Below, piece by piece: positions 1-6,827 of a stretch of DNA of 10,925 nucleotides; position 1 is the stretch's first letter; each line of letters begins with the position of its first letter. The DNA comes from Verrucomicrobiota bacterium (GTDB lineage: Bacteria > Verrucomicrobiota > Verrucomicrobiia > Limisphaerales > AV2). The position numbers were made by a program, and so were the translations under genes. Location of the stretch: assembly GCA_003218935.1 (NCBI GenBank), contig QHPA01000223.1, forward strand, positions 1 to 10,925, given 5' to 3'. The notes below the pieces were generated by a model. The model made no database searches. It worked only from the letters and a program-made list of their open reading frames with translations, and was not told the DNA's origin.

Positions 1-2
1 CG

Positions 3-31
3 CCAGCCCAGCCGATGCCTGGCTGGGCCGG
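3..31. other. GC-rich hairpin at the left edge, around a candidate start codon
   Basis: GCCCAGCC at 6-13 pairs perfectly with GGCTGGGC at 21-28 around a 7-base loop. After one mismatch, two more pairs form (3-4 with 30-31). The ATG at 15 lies in the loop. No T-run follows, so a classical terminator is not supported. The hairpin may belong to the 3' end of an upstream gene or be an edge of a repeat. It weakens the case that translation of the HNH gene starts at 15. Confidence 0.4.
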
Positions 32-851
32 GAACGCGCAACGTATCGAGGTTAGTTCCTTTCGAGCAGGCCGCGTGAGCAGTACGCGCGACAAAAGTGC
101 CAGAATCTACGTCGAGTTTCTCCCACGACGCGCTCGCAAGCGTCGAGCTGCCGTCCAGAGGTCCCGGTCGAGTCTAGTAATCATTGAGGGATGGGAGCAT
201 CCGCACCCGCCTAATGGCTGGGTTAGCGAAGGGAAAGATTTGAAGTCCGCAAAGTGGCCACTGTTTGCACCCGAGTGGCGAAGGGAAATGGACGCCTTCT
301 TGACCGAGTACCTACGCCATCACCCGTCTGTCCGCGTGCTTGCCGACTTTAGATCTGACGAGGACTCACTGTCGGGCCGCGAACAGCCCCTGCTAACTGA
401 TAGTCAGCCACCGCCATTTACCCACACATCCACTGCCGGTCTGGCGGCCATCTCGAGCAAGCCAAGTGGCTTGGCAGACGCGAACAATTTTGTCTCTCCG
501 GACGAGGTGACACTCCATGGGGCGCTGACAGAAGGCGCGGTCAAGAGCATCTTGGTGAATGCTTACGAACGCAGTCCCGAAGCGCGGAGGAAATGCATCG
601 AGCACTATGGTCTCGCTTGCTTCGTCTGCGGGTTCAATTTTGGCGCCGTCTATGCAAGTACCGCACGCGGTTGCATTCACGTACACCACCTTAAGCCGCT
701 TTCAGAACTCCGGGCCAAGTACGTTGTTGACCCAATTGTGGACCTCCGTCCAGTCTGCCCGAACTGCCACGCGGTCATTCACTCACGGGAACCGCAGTAC
801 ACGGTAGATCAAGTGCGGGCGATGATAGGCAATGCGAGCTCAACAAAGTGA
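15..851 (+). CDS. HNH endonuclease, McrA-like zinc-finger type (5' end uncertain)
   Basis: A 278-residue reading frame with a clear C-terminal HNH nuclease domain. Counting from the ATG at 15, the zinc ligands are C202-x2-C205 and C248-x2-C251. The metal and catalytic residues are the V-H-H of H224/H225, N250 and the H252...H256 pair in the CPNCHAVIH block. A conserved-looking segment at about 173-200 (EGAVKSILVNAYERS) precedes the domain, as in many McrA-like nucleases. Residues 1-115 form a basic, then tryptophan- and proline-rich region that I cannot assign; it could be a specificity domain. Residues 116-165 look like a linker. HNH proteins of this type cut DNA, often in restriction or mobile-element contexts; the target here is unknown. 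No Shine-Dalgarno precedes 15, the frame is open to the window edge, and GTG at 75 is an in-frame alternative (258 residues), so the start is unresolved. Third-position base use looks less GC-biased than in its neighbours, a weak hint of transfer. It converges on glgC. Confidence 0.8.
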   Translation: MPGWAGNAQRIEVSSFRAGRVSSTRDKSARIYVEFLPRRARKRRAAVQRSRSSLVIIEGWEHPHPPNGWVSEGKDLKSAKWPLFAPEWRREMDAFLTEYLRHHPSVRVLADFRSDEDSLSGREQPLLTDSQPPPFTHTSTAGLAAISSKPSGLADANNFVSPDEVTLHGALTEGAVKSILVNAYERSPEARRKCIEHYGLACFVCGFNFGAVYASTARGCIHVHHLKPLSELRAKYVVDPIVDLRPVCPNCHAVIHSREPQYTVDQVRAMIGNASSTK

Positions 852-940
852 TACAGGAGTAGCACTGCCACGGGCCGCGACGCGGTCCAGTAACACAAGC
901 AGTAAACCCAGAGACTCTCCATTCAAATTGAAGGCGGCTC

Positions 941-985
941 TCGCACCACCAGTCGTGGCTGACGAGTGTGCGATTCCAGTTTTTT
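941..985 (+). terminator. Possible intrinsic terminator after the HNH gene
   Basis: TCGCAC (941-946) pairs with GTGCGA (968-973), enclosing a smaller CCAC/GTGG hairpin (946-949 with 955-958, sharing base 946). A run of six T at 980-985 follows. It lies about 90 bases past the HNH stop codon in the gap between convergent genes. The six bases between stem and T-run make it non-ideal. Confidence 0.3.
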
Positions 986-1011
986 GTGGACGTGCCACTG
1001 GGGCGGATGCA

Positions 1012-2319
1012 TCAAATTACCGTGCCGTGCGGCACGATGCCGTTCTTGGGGATGATGACGATGCCGTCGCGGATGTAGTACAGCTCGTGGTCCACGTTTT
1101 CGGGTTTGCCGGCCGGCGAAATCACGCAGTTGTTCCCGAGGCGCGCGTTTTTGTCGATGATGGCGTTTTCGATGCGCGTGCTGTGGCCGATCCCGATCCG
1201 CGGTTGGCCCATCGATTCGTGCCTTTGGATCGAGTCGAGCGACTCGTAGTAATCGCAACCCAGCATAATCGTCCGGTTCAACTCGCAGCCGTCATTCAAA
1301 ACGCTGCGAACGCCGACGATGCTGTGAGTCACCCTGGAACGATTGATGATGCAGCCGTCGGACACGACCGCGTGATCAATATGCGCGCCGTTGATTTTGG
1401 AAGCGGGCAGGAAACGCGGGCGGGTGAAAATGGGCGCGCTCATGTCGAAGAAATTGAATCGCGGCAGTTCGGAGGCCACGTCGAGGTTCGCTTCGAAAAA
1501 GGAACGAATCGTGCCGATGTCCTCCCAGTACCCCTGGAAGACGTAAGAGTAGACGCGGTGCGTTTGGATGGCGCCGGGAATGATGTGTTTGCCGAAATCG
1601 GCGCAGGCGTTGTCGAGCAGCTTGATCAGAATGTCCCGCTTGAAAACGTAGATGCCCATCGACGCCAGAAAGAATTGCTCTTCGCCTTCGACACCGAGGC
1701 GGGCATACCAGTCCTTCTCCAGTTTCAACGAGTCCAGCGCGGCCGGGTCTTTCGGTTTTTCAACAAAGCGAGTGATGCGGCGCTCGGCGTTGACCTGCAT
1801 GATGCCGAGCGATTGCGCCGGGCCGCGCGTGACGGGAATGGTCGCGATCGTCAGGTCCGCCGCCGTCATGGCGTGCTGCGAAAGGATGTGGCGAAAATCC
1901 ATGCGGTAAAGCTGGTCGCCGCTGAGGATCAGCGCGTAATCGAAATCGTGGTTCAAAAAATGAACGAGGTTTTTGCGCACCGCGTCGGCGGTGCCCTGAT
2001 ACCAGGAGGTGTCAGCGAAGGTCTGTTCCGCCGCCAGGATTTCCACGAAGCCGCCGGAGAAATGGTCAAACTTGTACGACTGCGAAATGTGCCGGTGCAG
2101 TGAAGCAGAGTTGAATTGCGTGAGGAGATAGACGCGGCGCAAACCGGAGTTGATGCAGTTGGAGATCGGGATATCCACCAGCCGGTATTTGCCGGCCAGC
2201 GGCACGGCCGGCTTGGCGCGCTCGCGGGTGAGAGGAAACAGACGCGTGCCCTGGCCGCCACCCATGATGATGGAAAGCACGTTGCTGGCGTTGGCCGACA
2301 TGCGCGCGCCGTCTAACAT
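1012..2319 (-). CDS. glgC: Glucose-1-phosphate adenylyltransferase (ADP-glucose pyrophosphorylase)
   Basis: GlgC makes ADP-glucose and pyrophosphate from ATP and glucose-1-phosphate, the committed step of glycogen synthesis in the cytoplasm. The 435-residue product is close to the E. coli length (431). Visible motifs: the nucleotide-binding loop GGGQGTRL (20-27), the ERAKPAVPLAGKYRLVD block (33-49), the catalytic aspartate in SGDQ (D135), the glucose-1-phosphate lysine in FVEKPK (K188), SMGIYVF (220-226) and YWEDIGT (264-270). Residues from about 300 to the end form the left-handed beta-helix. The C-terminus (IIDKNARLG, YYIRDGI, HGTVI) resembles cyanobacterial and plant enzymes more than the enterobacterial one, so control by 3-phosphoglycerate rather than fructose-1,6-bisphosphate is possible but unproven. 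The ATG at 2319 is chosen because AAAGGA lies seven bases upstream and the protein family begins there. No glgA or glgB is seen; the gene stands alone, divergent from glmS. Confidence 0.96.
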   Translation of the reverse strand: MLDGARMSANASNVLSIIMGGGQGTRLFPLTRERAKPAVPLAGKYRLVDIPISNCINSGLRRVYLLTQFNSASLHRHISQSYKFDHFSGGFVEILAAEQTFADTSWYQGTADAVRKNLVHFLNHDFDYALILSGDQLYRMDFRHILSQHAMTAADLTIATIPVTRGPAQSLGIMQVNAERRITRFVEKPKDPAALDSLKLEKDWYARLGVEGEEQFFLASMGIYVFKRDILIKLLDNACADFGKHIIPGAIQTHRVYSYVFQGYWEDIGTIRSFFEANLDVASELPRFNFFDMSAPIFTRPRFLPASKINGAHIDHAVVSDGCIINRSRVTHSIVGVRSVLNDGCELNRTIMLGCDYYESLDSIQRHESMGQPRIGIGHSTRIENAIIDKNARLGNNCVISPAGKPENVDHELYYIRDGIVIIPKNGIVPHGTVI

Positions 2320-2326
2320 AGCGAAA

Positions 2327-2332
2327 TCCTTT
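2327..2332 (-). promoter_or_regulatory. Ribosome binding site of glgC
   Basis: On the minus strand AAAGGA stands seven bases before the ATG at 2319. It decides the start against longer upstream readings of the same open frame, which run into the oppositely oriented glmS gene. Confidence 0.7.
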
Positions 2333-2352
2333 CTTGCGGATGCTGTGCTTCT

Positions 2353-2382
2353 TTTATACCCTGTCCCGGCGGTTGAGCGCAA
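2353..2382 (-). promoter_or_regulatory. Likely sigma-70-type promoter of glgC
   Basis: On the minus strand a -10 box TATAAA (2358-2353; five of six consensus bases) lies 18 bases downstream of a weak -35 box TTGCGC (2382-2377; three of six). The -10 box is 33 bases ahead of the glgC ATG, leaving a short leader that contains the RBS. Confidence 0.45.
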
Positions 2383-2484
2383 GCGGCAAGCGGACCGCAG
2401 CGTTTGAGCAGAGGAACGATGAGTTGCCAGAAGTGGTTTGATAATGTGGGGCGAGCGTCCACCCTCGGCGGTTCTGCTGCGGGT

Positions 2485-2534
2485 CCTCGCGAGGCGCGTT
2501 CCTGATGCATTTCTCGGCTCGTCAGGAGCCTCGC
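2485..2534 (+). other. Mutually exclusive hairpins in the glmS leader
   Basis: GCGAGG at 2489-2494 can pair with CCTCGC at 2485-2490, which overlap as the perfect palindrome CCTCGCGAGG (2485-2494). It can also pair with a second CCTCGC at 2529-2534. In the second fold TCCTGA (2500-2505) also pairs with TCAGGA (2522-2527), giving a 12-bp stem with an internal bulge. Alternative pairing of one segment is the layout expected of a switch, but it may be chance in GC-rich DNA. Confidence 0.3.
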
Positions 2535-2556
2535 GCCACCCGCCCGGATTTATGAA

Positions 2557-2591
2557 AGCGCCTCTTGCGAGATTCTCAATGGGCCGGCGCT
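2557..2591 (+). other. Leader hairpin just upstream of glmS
   Basis: AGCGCC (2557-2562) pairs with GGCGCT (2586-2591). Short GAG/CTC pairings are possible within the enclosed segment. It ends 31 bases before the glmS ATG and so would lie in the 5' untranslated region. It begins with the same six bases as glmS ribozymes, but the remaining ribozyme core is absent. Confidence 0.3.
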
Positions 2592-2622
2592 CCAATGTTC
2601 GATCAACCCGAAAGCTTGATTT

Positions 2623-4494
2623 ATGTGCGGCATCGTAGGCTACGTCGGCAAGCAACAGGCGGCGCCCATCCTGCTTGAAGGACTGCGCCGGCTCGAATAC
2701 CGCGGTTATGACAGCGCCGGGTTGAGCGTGTTGAACCACGCCGAACTCCAGACGCGCAAAAAAAAGGGCAAAATCGACGAAGGCCTTGGCCGAACCCTGC
2801 AAGCCCAGCCTGCGACCGGTCAACTCGGCATCGGCCATACCCGCTGGGCTACACACGGCCCGCCGTCGGACGAGAACTCCCATCCGCACCTTGACCGGAC
2901 CGGCCGGATCGCCGTGGTTCATAATGGTGTGATTGAAAACTTCGACCAGATCAAGGAACGGCTTGCTCAAGCGGGACACGAGTTTCACTCGGAGACCGAC
3001 ACCGAAGTCCTCGCCCATTTGATCGGCGAGTATTACGCGAGGATCGAGTCGTCCGAGCCGCGCCAGAAAAAGAACGGCATTCCAGCGTTGACGCAAGCCG
3101 TCATGGGGGCGCTCAAAGAAGTCATCGGCACCTACGGGATCGCCGTCATCTGCGCGGACTGCCCGGACATCATGATCGGCGCGCGACGTGGATCGCCGTT
3201 GATTGTCGGGATTGGCGAAGGCGAAAACTTTCTGGCCAGCGACGCCAGCGCCATCGTCGCCCACACGCGCCAGGTGGTTTACCTGAACGATTACGACGTG
3301 GTGACGCTGACGCCGGGACAGTTCAAGGTTGAAAACCTCGGCTCAAGCGCGGCGACGGTCCGGATCAGCCAGATCGAATTCAGCCCGGAAGCGGCTGAGC
3401 GGGGCAAGTTCCCGCATTACATGCTCAAGGAAATTTTCGAGCAGCCGCGCACGGTCGAAAACGCGGCGCGCGGCCGCCTCGATCATGAGGAAGCCACCGC
3501 GAAATTTGGCGGATTGAACATGACCCTGGCGGAATTGCGGGCGGTGGACCAGATTGTGATCGCGGCTTGCGGCACCAGTTGGCACGCGGCGTTGATCGGA
3601 GAGCACCTGTTCGAGGAATTCGCGCACCTGCCGGTCGAAGTCGAATACGCCAGCGAATTCCGTTATCGCAACGCGCCGATCGAAAAACACACGCTCGTCC
3701 TCCTCATCACGCAATCAGGCGAAACAGCCGACACACTGGCCTGCCTCCGTGAAGCCCGACGACGCGGCCATAAAGTGCTTTCCATCTGCAACGTCGTCGG
3801 CAGCACCATCGCGCGCGAAGCGGACGGCGGCATTTATTTGCACGCCGGCCCGGAAATCGGAGTGGCCTCGACCAAGGCCTTCACTTCACAGGTCACCGTG
3901 CTGACGCTGATGGCCCTGCTGATGGGCCGCATCCGCATGTTGGCCGCCGGCCGCGGCACCCAAATCATCCGCGCGCTCGAAGCCATTCCAGATCAGATCG
4001 AAAAGGTTCTCGGCCAGAACGACATCATCAAAAAAATCGCGTTGAAGTACGCCTCTGCCGAGGACTTCTTCTTCCTGGGCCGGCTCTACAACTTCCCGGT
4101 TGCCCTTGAAGGCGCACTCAAGCTGAAGGAAATTTCCTACATTCACGCCGAAGGCTACCCCGCCGCGGAAATGAAGCACGGCCCCATTGCAATGATCGAC
4201 GAGAAGACGCCGACGGTCATCGTTATCCCGACCGGGACGCTTTACGAGAAAACGTTCAGCAACCTGGAGGAAATCAAGGCGCGCAAAGGTCCGATCATCG
4301 CCCTGGCCACCGAAGACAACGGGAAGATCGCTTCCAAAGTGCAAGAGGTGATTTACTTGCCGCAGACTTTGGAACCGTTGTTCCCGCTGCTGGCGGTTGT
4401 GCCTCTGCAACTGCTCGCCTACCACATCGCCGTCGCCCGCGGCTGCGATGTCGATAAGCCGCGCAACCTGGCCAAGAGCGTGACGGTGGAATGA
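2623..4494 (+). CDS. glmS: Glutamine-fructose-6-phosphate aminotransferase (isomerizing)
   Basis: GlmS converts fructose-6-phosphate and glutamine to glucosamine-6-phosphate and glutamate, the entry step to UDP-GlcNAc for peptidoglycan and lipopolysaccharide. The 623-residue protein (E. coli 609) has a class II glutamine amidotransferase domain: nucleophile C2 after Met removal in MCGIVGYVG, RWATHG (74-79), HNGVIENF (100-107) and SETDTEV (123-129). Two SIS sugar-isomerase domains follow at about 308-435 (CGTSWHA, ITQSGETADT) and 478-613 (KEISYIHAEGYPAAEMKHGP at 502-521). The conserved C-terminus DVDKPRNLAKSVTVE (609-623) is intact. A charged stretch at about 142-152 looks like a short insertion relative to E. 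coli and explains most of the extra length. The start is fixed by the catalytic cysteine. No clear Shine-Dalgarno precedes it, and the leader contains several hairpins. mtnP follows in the same direction after 78 bp. Confidence 0.98.
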   Translation: MCGIVGYVGKQQAAPILLEGLRRLEYRGYDSAGLSVLNHAELQTRKKKGKIDEGLGRTLQAQPATGQLGIGHTRWATHGPPSDENSHPHLDRTGRIAVVHNGVIENFDQIKERLAQAGHEFHSETDTEVLAHLIGEYYARIESSEPRQKKNGIPALTQAVMGALKEVIGTYGIAVICADCPDIMIGARRGSPLIVGIGEGENFLASDASAIVAHTRQVVYLNDYDVVTLTPGQFKVENLGSSAATVRISQIEFSPEAAERGKFPHYMLKEIFEQPRTVENAARGRLDHEEATAKFGGLNMTLAELRAVDQIVIAACGTSWHAALIGEHLFEEFAHLPVEVEYASEFRYRNAPIEKHTLVLLITQSGETADTLACLREARRRGHKVLSICNVVGSTIAREADGGIYLHAGPEIGVASTKAFTSQVTVLTLMALLMGRIRMLAAGRGTQIIRALEAIPDQIEKVLGQNDIIKKIALKYASAEDFFFLGRLYNFPVALEGALKLKEISYIHAEGYPAAEMKHGPIAMIDEKTPTVIVIPTGTLYEKTFSNLEEIKARKGPIIALATEDNGKIASKVQEVIYLPQTLEPLFPLLAVVPLQLLAYHIAVARGCDVDKPRNLAKSVTVE

Positions 4495-4537
4495 GTCGAG
4501 CCTTCGCGAGAGAAGAGCGGCGCTGACTTTAAGGACC

Positions 4538-4576
4538 ATGCCCGTCGCGCGACTAATTCAAATCTCGAACTCATGA
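4538..4576 (+). promoter_or_regulatory. Candidate 12-codon leader ORF coupled to mtnP
   Basis: An ATG at 4538 opens a frame encoding MPVARLIQISNS. Its TGA (4574-4576) overlaps the mtnP ATG (4573-4575) in an ATGA arrangement. AAGGA lies at 4531-4535, only two bases before this ATG, which is closer than usual. mtnP itself has no visible Shine-Dalgarno, so ribosomes ending this short frame could restart on mtnP. This is inference from layout only. Confidence 0.22.
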
Positions 4577-5436
4577 ATCCTCATCGAATCGGCATTATCG
4601 GCGGCAGTGGTCTCTATCACCTCGACGGTTTCACCAGACAGAAATGGGTGAAGGTCAAAACGCCATTCGGCTCGCCTTCGGACAGTTTTTTGTCCGCTCA
4701 ACTGGCCGGGCGGCAGGTGGTCTTCCTGCCGCGCCACGGTCGCGGGCATCGCATTCTCCCCAGCGAATTGAACCATCGCGCGAACATCTGGGCGATGAAA
4801 AAACTCCATGTCGCATGGATCATCAGTGTCAGCGCGGTCGGCTCGTTGCAGGCGCGTTACCAGCCGTGCGACATCGTGTTGCCGAACCAGTTCGTGGACC
4901 GGACGAAGAAGTCTCTCGAACACACTTTCTTCGGACGCGGTATTGTGGCGCACATCGCGTTTGCCGATCCGATTTGCGAGGAACTGCGGCAACTGCTGCT
5001 GCAAACCTGCCGCGCACTCGGCGCGCGCGTGCATGACGGAGGCGCTTATGTCAACATGGAAGGCCCGGCGTTCAGCACGCGGTCGGAGTCCATGACGAAT
5101 CACAACCTGGGCTACGACGTCATCGGCATGACCAACCTGGGCGAAGCCAAATGCGCGCGCGAAGCGGAGATTGCCTACGCGACGATGGCGATGGTGACCG
5201 ACTACGACTGCTGGAAAGCGGACGAGGCGCATGTCACTGTGGAAATCGTGATCGCGAACCTGCAACGAAACGCCGCTCAAGCAAAGGAAATCATTCAGCG
5301 TGTGCTGCCGCAGGTCCCGGCAGAACCCGGTTGCTCCTGTCATCGCGCGCTGGAAAACGCCGTTTTGACCGACAAAAAACTCTGGCCCGCGAGGACGAAG
5401 ACGGCGCTGCGACCGCTGCTTCAAAAATATCTGTAG
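4573..5436 (+). CDS. mtnP: S-methyl-5'-thioadenosine phosphorylase
   Basis: MtnP splits 5'-methylthioadenosine with phosphate to adenine and 5-methylthioribose-1-phosphate, salvaging the by-product of polyamine synthesis. The 287-residue protein is of normal length for this hexamer/trimer purine phosphorylase family. Visible motifs: the phosphate loop GGSGLY (10-15), RHGRGHRILPSELNHRANIW (54-73) with phosphate- and substrate-binding R54/H55, SAVGSL (87-92), NMEGPAFSTRSE (161-172) and MTNLGEAKCAREAEIAYA (186-203). The VTDYDCWK block (208-215) has D210 and D212, which mark preference for 6-aminopurines and separate this enzyme from guanosine/inosine phosphorylases. A CxC pair (C254, C256) near the end is also seen in some thermophile homologues. 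The ATG is in frame with the family N-terminus; no other in-frame start fits. No other methionine-salvage gene is in the window. Confidence 0.95.
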   Translation: MNPHRIGIIGGSGLYHLDGFTRQKWVKVKTPFGSPSDSFLSAQLAGRQVVFLPRHGRGHRILPSELNHRANIWAMKKLHVAWIISVSAVGSLQARYQPCDIVLPNQFVDRTKKSLEHTFFGRGIVAHIAFADPICEELRQLLLQTCRALGARVHDGGAYVNMEGPAFSTRSESMTNHNLGYDVIGMTNLGEAKCAREAEIAYATMAMVTDYDCWKADEAHVTVEIVIANLQRNAAQAKEIIQRVLPQVPAEPGCSCHRALENAVLTDKKLWPARTKTALRPLLQKYL

Positions 5437-5534
5437 CTTACTTTTCAGCACCACTTCTGCAGAACGAACGCCCGCGCAAGGAAACAGGGCAAAAACCACA
5501 CAGATCGGCCAGAGTGGCTCCGTTAAATCCAGAA

Positions 5535-6761
5535 TCAATAACCGATCGAGACTCTAAAAGTGACGCGATTGTCATCGTAGTCAAACACCAGATTGTTGTT
5601 GGTGTCGAACTTCTCGAAATCATAAACCAGGCTGGCTTTGAGCCAAAGCCGGATGTTGTAGTTCAAGGCAAAACCGGCGCGGTAAAGCAGATCATGCCGC
5701 GAGGCAAAAGCGCCGGTATCTTCATATTGGTCATTTTCCAACGAACCCGTTGCGACCGCCTGCAACTTTCCATCCGGCGTGATCACCTGGCTGAGTTGCA
5801 AGGTGACCGCGTCCGCGGTGTAGGCCGAACTTCCGACTTGGGCGGAAATACTGTTCCTTCGCGAGCCGGTCAAAGACGCCACGGTTCTGTCCGAGAATTT
5901 TTGAGTAAGGGAAGCTTCCGCGACCGGGGAGCTGGAACTCCGAGAACCATCTGCAAACTCCAATGCTTCATAGCCAACCTTAAGGCTGCCGCTCAAGCGG
6001 GAACTGAAAACGCCGCTCGCTCCGACGTACCCGCCATAACGATCGGCGTGAGGCCCGTCAGGCAACGTGCGGTCATTGGGTGAGGTGGCTGTTTGTCCGT
6101 AATGAACCTCACCGAACAGCCTCACTCTCGACCCGATTCCAAATGCAAAGCCGCCAGTGCCCAGGATCGTGTTTTCATCATAAAGCAGAGTGCCCCGCTT
6201 GTAATCCGTCGCTTGCAACGCCCCTTCGAGATAGACGCTGGTCTTGCCGCTCAAGGCGTATTCAATCCGATAGTCATCGAAAAACGCCTTGCGGTCGACC
6301 CGCTGCCCCTGATTCAAGGCTCCACCGAGGATATCGGAAAGGAACTGCACGCGGTCGTTTCCATCGAGTTTGATACGATTGCCCGCCAGATGAGTGTTCA
6401 AGAGAACGCTCTGGTTACGATGGTCTTGCGCGGTCTGATCAAGATACAACGACTGATCCATCGTGTAATCGAAGGTAATGTGATTTGCCTCATTGCGGCC
6501 CAGTTGGAGGTTTACCCCAGGACTTACGACCGTCAGAAAATCAGCCACGCGCGGTAAAGGAAATCGTGGAATGGGTTTGTCCGGACGATAGAAAATGTTG
6601 TCGTCATATTCCTCGGCCAACGCGAGGTGGGGTTTAACACGCACCGAACCGACGCTGTAAACCAAAATGTCGCTCGCATCGACCGCCCACGCTCGCGCGC
6701 CCGCCGCGGAAAGCCCTGCTGCAATTGCCAAAAGACAGTGACCACGTTTTGAACGACGCAT
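5535..6761 (-). CDS. Outer-membrane beta-barrel protein (BBP2-like)
   Basis: A 408-residue exported protein. A basic N-terminus and hydrophobic core end in A-W-A, with predicted cleavage after residue 26. The rest alternates polar and hydrophobic or aromatic residues in about 10-residue strands with short turns and ends in FRVSIGY, an aromatic C-terminus typical of barrels inserted by the BAM machinery. The opening after the signal peptide (V-K-P-H-L-x-L-A-E-E-Y-D-D-N-I-F-Y, then D-F-L-T-V-V-S-P-G-V) matches the pattern of putative beta-barrel porin 2 proteins (PF10082), often linked to polysaccharide-producing loci; no such genes are seen here. GAGGA six bases upstream supports the start. 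It lies 66 bp downstream of the alanine-rich secreted protein on the same strand, so the two are probably one transcript. Channel function and substrate are unknown. Confidence 0.85.
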   Translation of the reverse strand: MRRSKRGHCLLAIAAGLSAAGARAWAVDASDILVYSVGSVRVKPHLALAEEYDDNIFYRPDKPIPRFPLPRVADFLTVVSPGVNLQLGRNEANHITFDYTMDQSLYLDQTAQDHRNQSVLLNTHLAGNRIKLDGNDRVQFLSDILGGALNQGQRVDRKAFFDDYRIEYALSGKTSVYLEGALQATDYKRGTLLYDENTILGTGGFAFGIGSRVRLFGEVHYGQTATSPNDRTLPDGPHADRYGGYVGASGVFSSRLSGSLKVGYEALEFADGSRSSSSPVAEASLTQKFSDRTVASLTGSRRNSISAQVGSSAYTADAVTLQLSQVITPDGKLQAVATGSLENDQYEDTGAFASRHDLLYRAGFALNYNIRLWLKASLVYDFEKFDTNNNLVFDYDDNRVTFRVSIGY

Positions 6762-6767
6762 TAACTA

Positions 6768-6772
6768 TCCTC
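6768..6772 (-). promoter_or_regulatory. Ribosome binding site of the outer-membrane barrel gene
   Basis: On the minus strand GAGGA stands six bases before the ATG at 6761. It supports that start and independent translation within a likely two-gene transcript. Confidence 0.6.
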
Positions 6773-6827
6773 GCGCAAAGGAGAACCCGCCTGGCCAGTG
6801 CCGACCAGCGAACGCTCTGGCAGTCCG

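Larger units (their letters stand above)
2320..2622. other. Divergent glgC-glmS intergenic region
   Basis: This 303-bp gap carries the glgC RBS and promoter at its left end and the glmS leader at its right. A GATAAT at 2440-2445 could be a plus-strand -10 box for glmS, but I find no matching -35 at the right distance. The right half (2485-2591) is rich in potential hairpins, listed separately. A 66-codon plus-strand open frame (2438-2638) overlaps the glmS start; it has no RBS and an unconvincing composition, so I do not call it a gene. Confidence 0.6.

Noticed and set aside
872..888. GC-rich palindromic hairpin past the HNH stop (GGGCCGCG/CGCGGTCC) as terminator
   Set aside because: The loop is nearly absent and no T-run follows; the structure at 941-985 is a better candidate.
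1021..1036. Hairpin CGTGCC/GGCACG at the 3' end of glgC as terminator
   Set aside because: It lies within the last codons of glgC and is not followed by a T-run on the minus strand.
832..2103. Long plus-strand frame (423 codons) over glgC
   Set aside because: It lies antisense to a fully motif-supported glgC and encodes a composition typical of a reverse-strand shadow.
2557..2622. glmS ribozyme, suggested by AGCGCC before the glmS gene
   Set aside because: Only the first six bases match. The start codon is 66 bases away, while the ribozyme core needs well over 100, and its other conserved segments are absent.
2320..3264. N-terminal extension of glgC to 750 residues
   Set aside because: The extension runs antisense to glmS; the glgC family N-terminus and a good Shine-Dalgarno both point to 2319.
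5437..5534. Terminator between mtnP and the barrel gene
   Set aside because: Only a TTCTGCAGAA palindrome (5455-5464) and a weak GCCA/TGGC hairpin are seen, with no T-runs.
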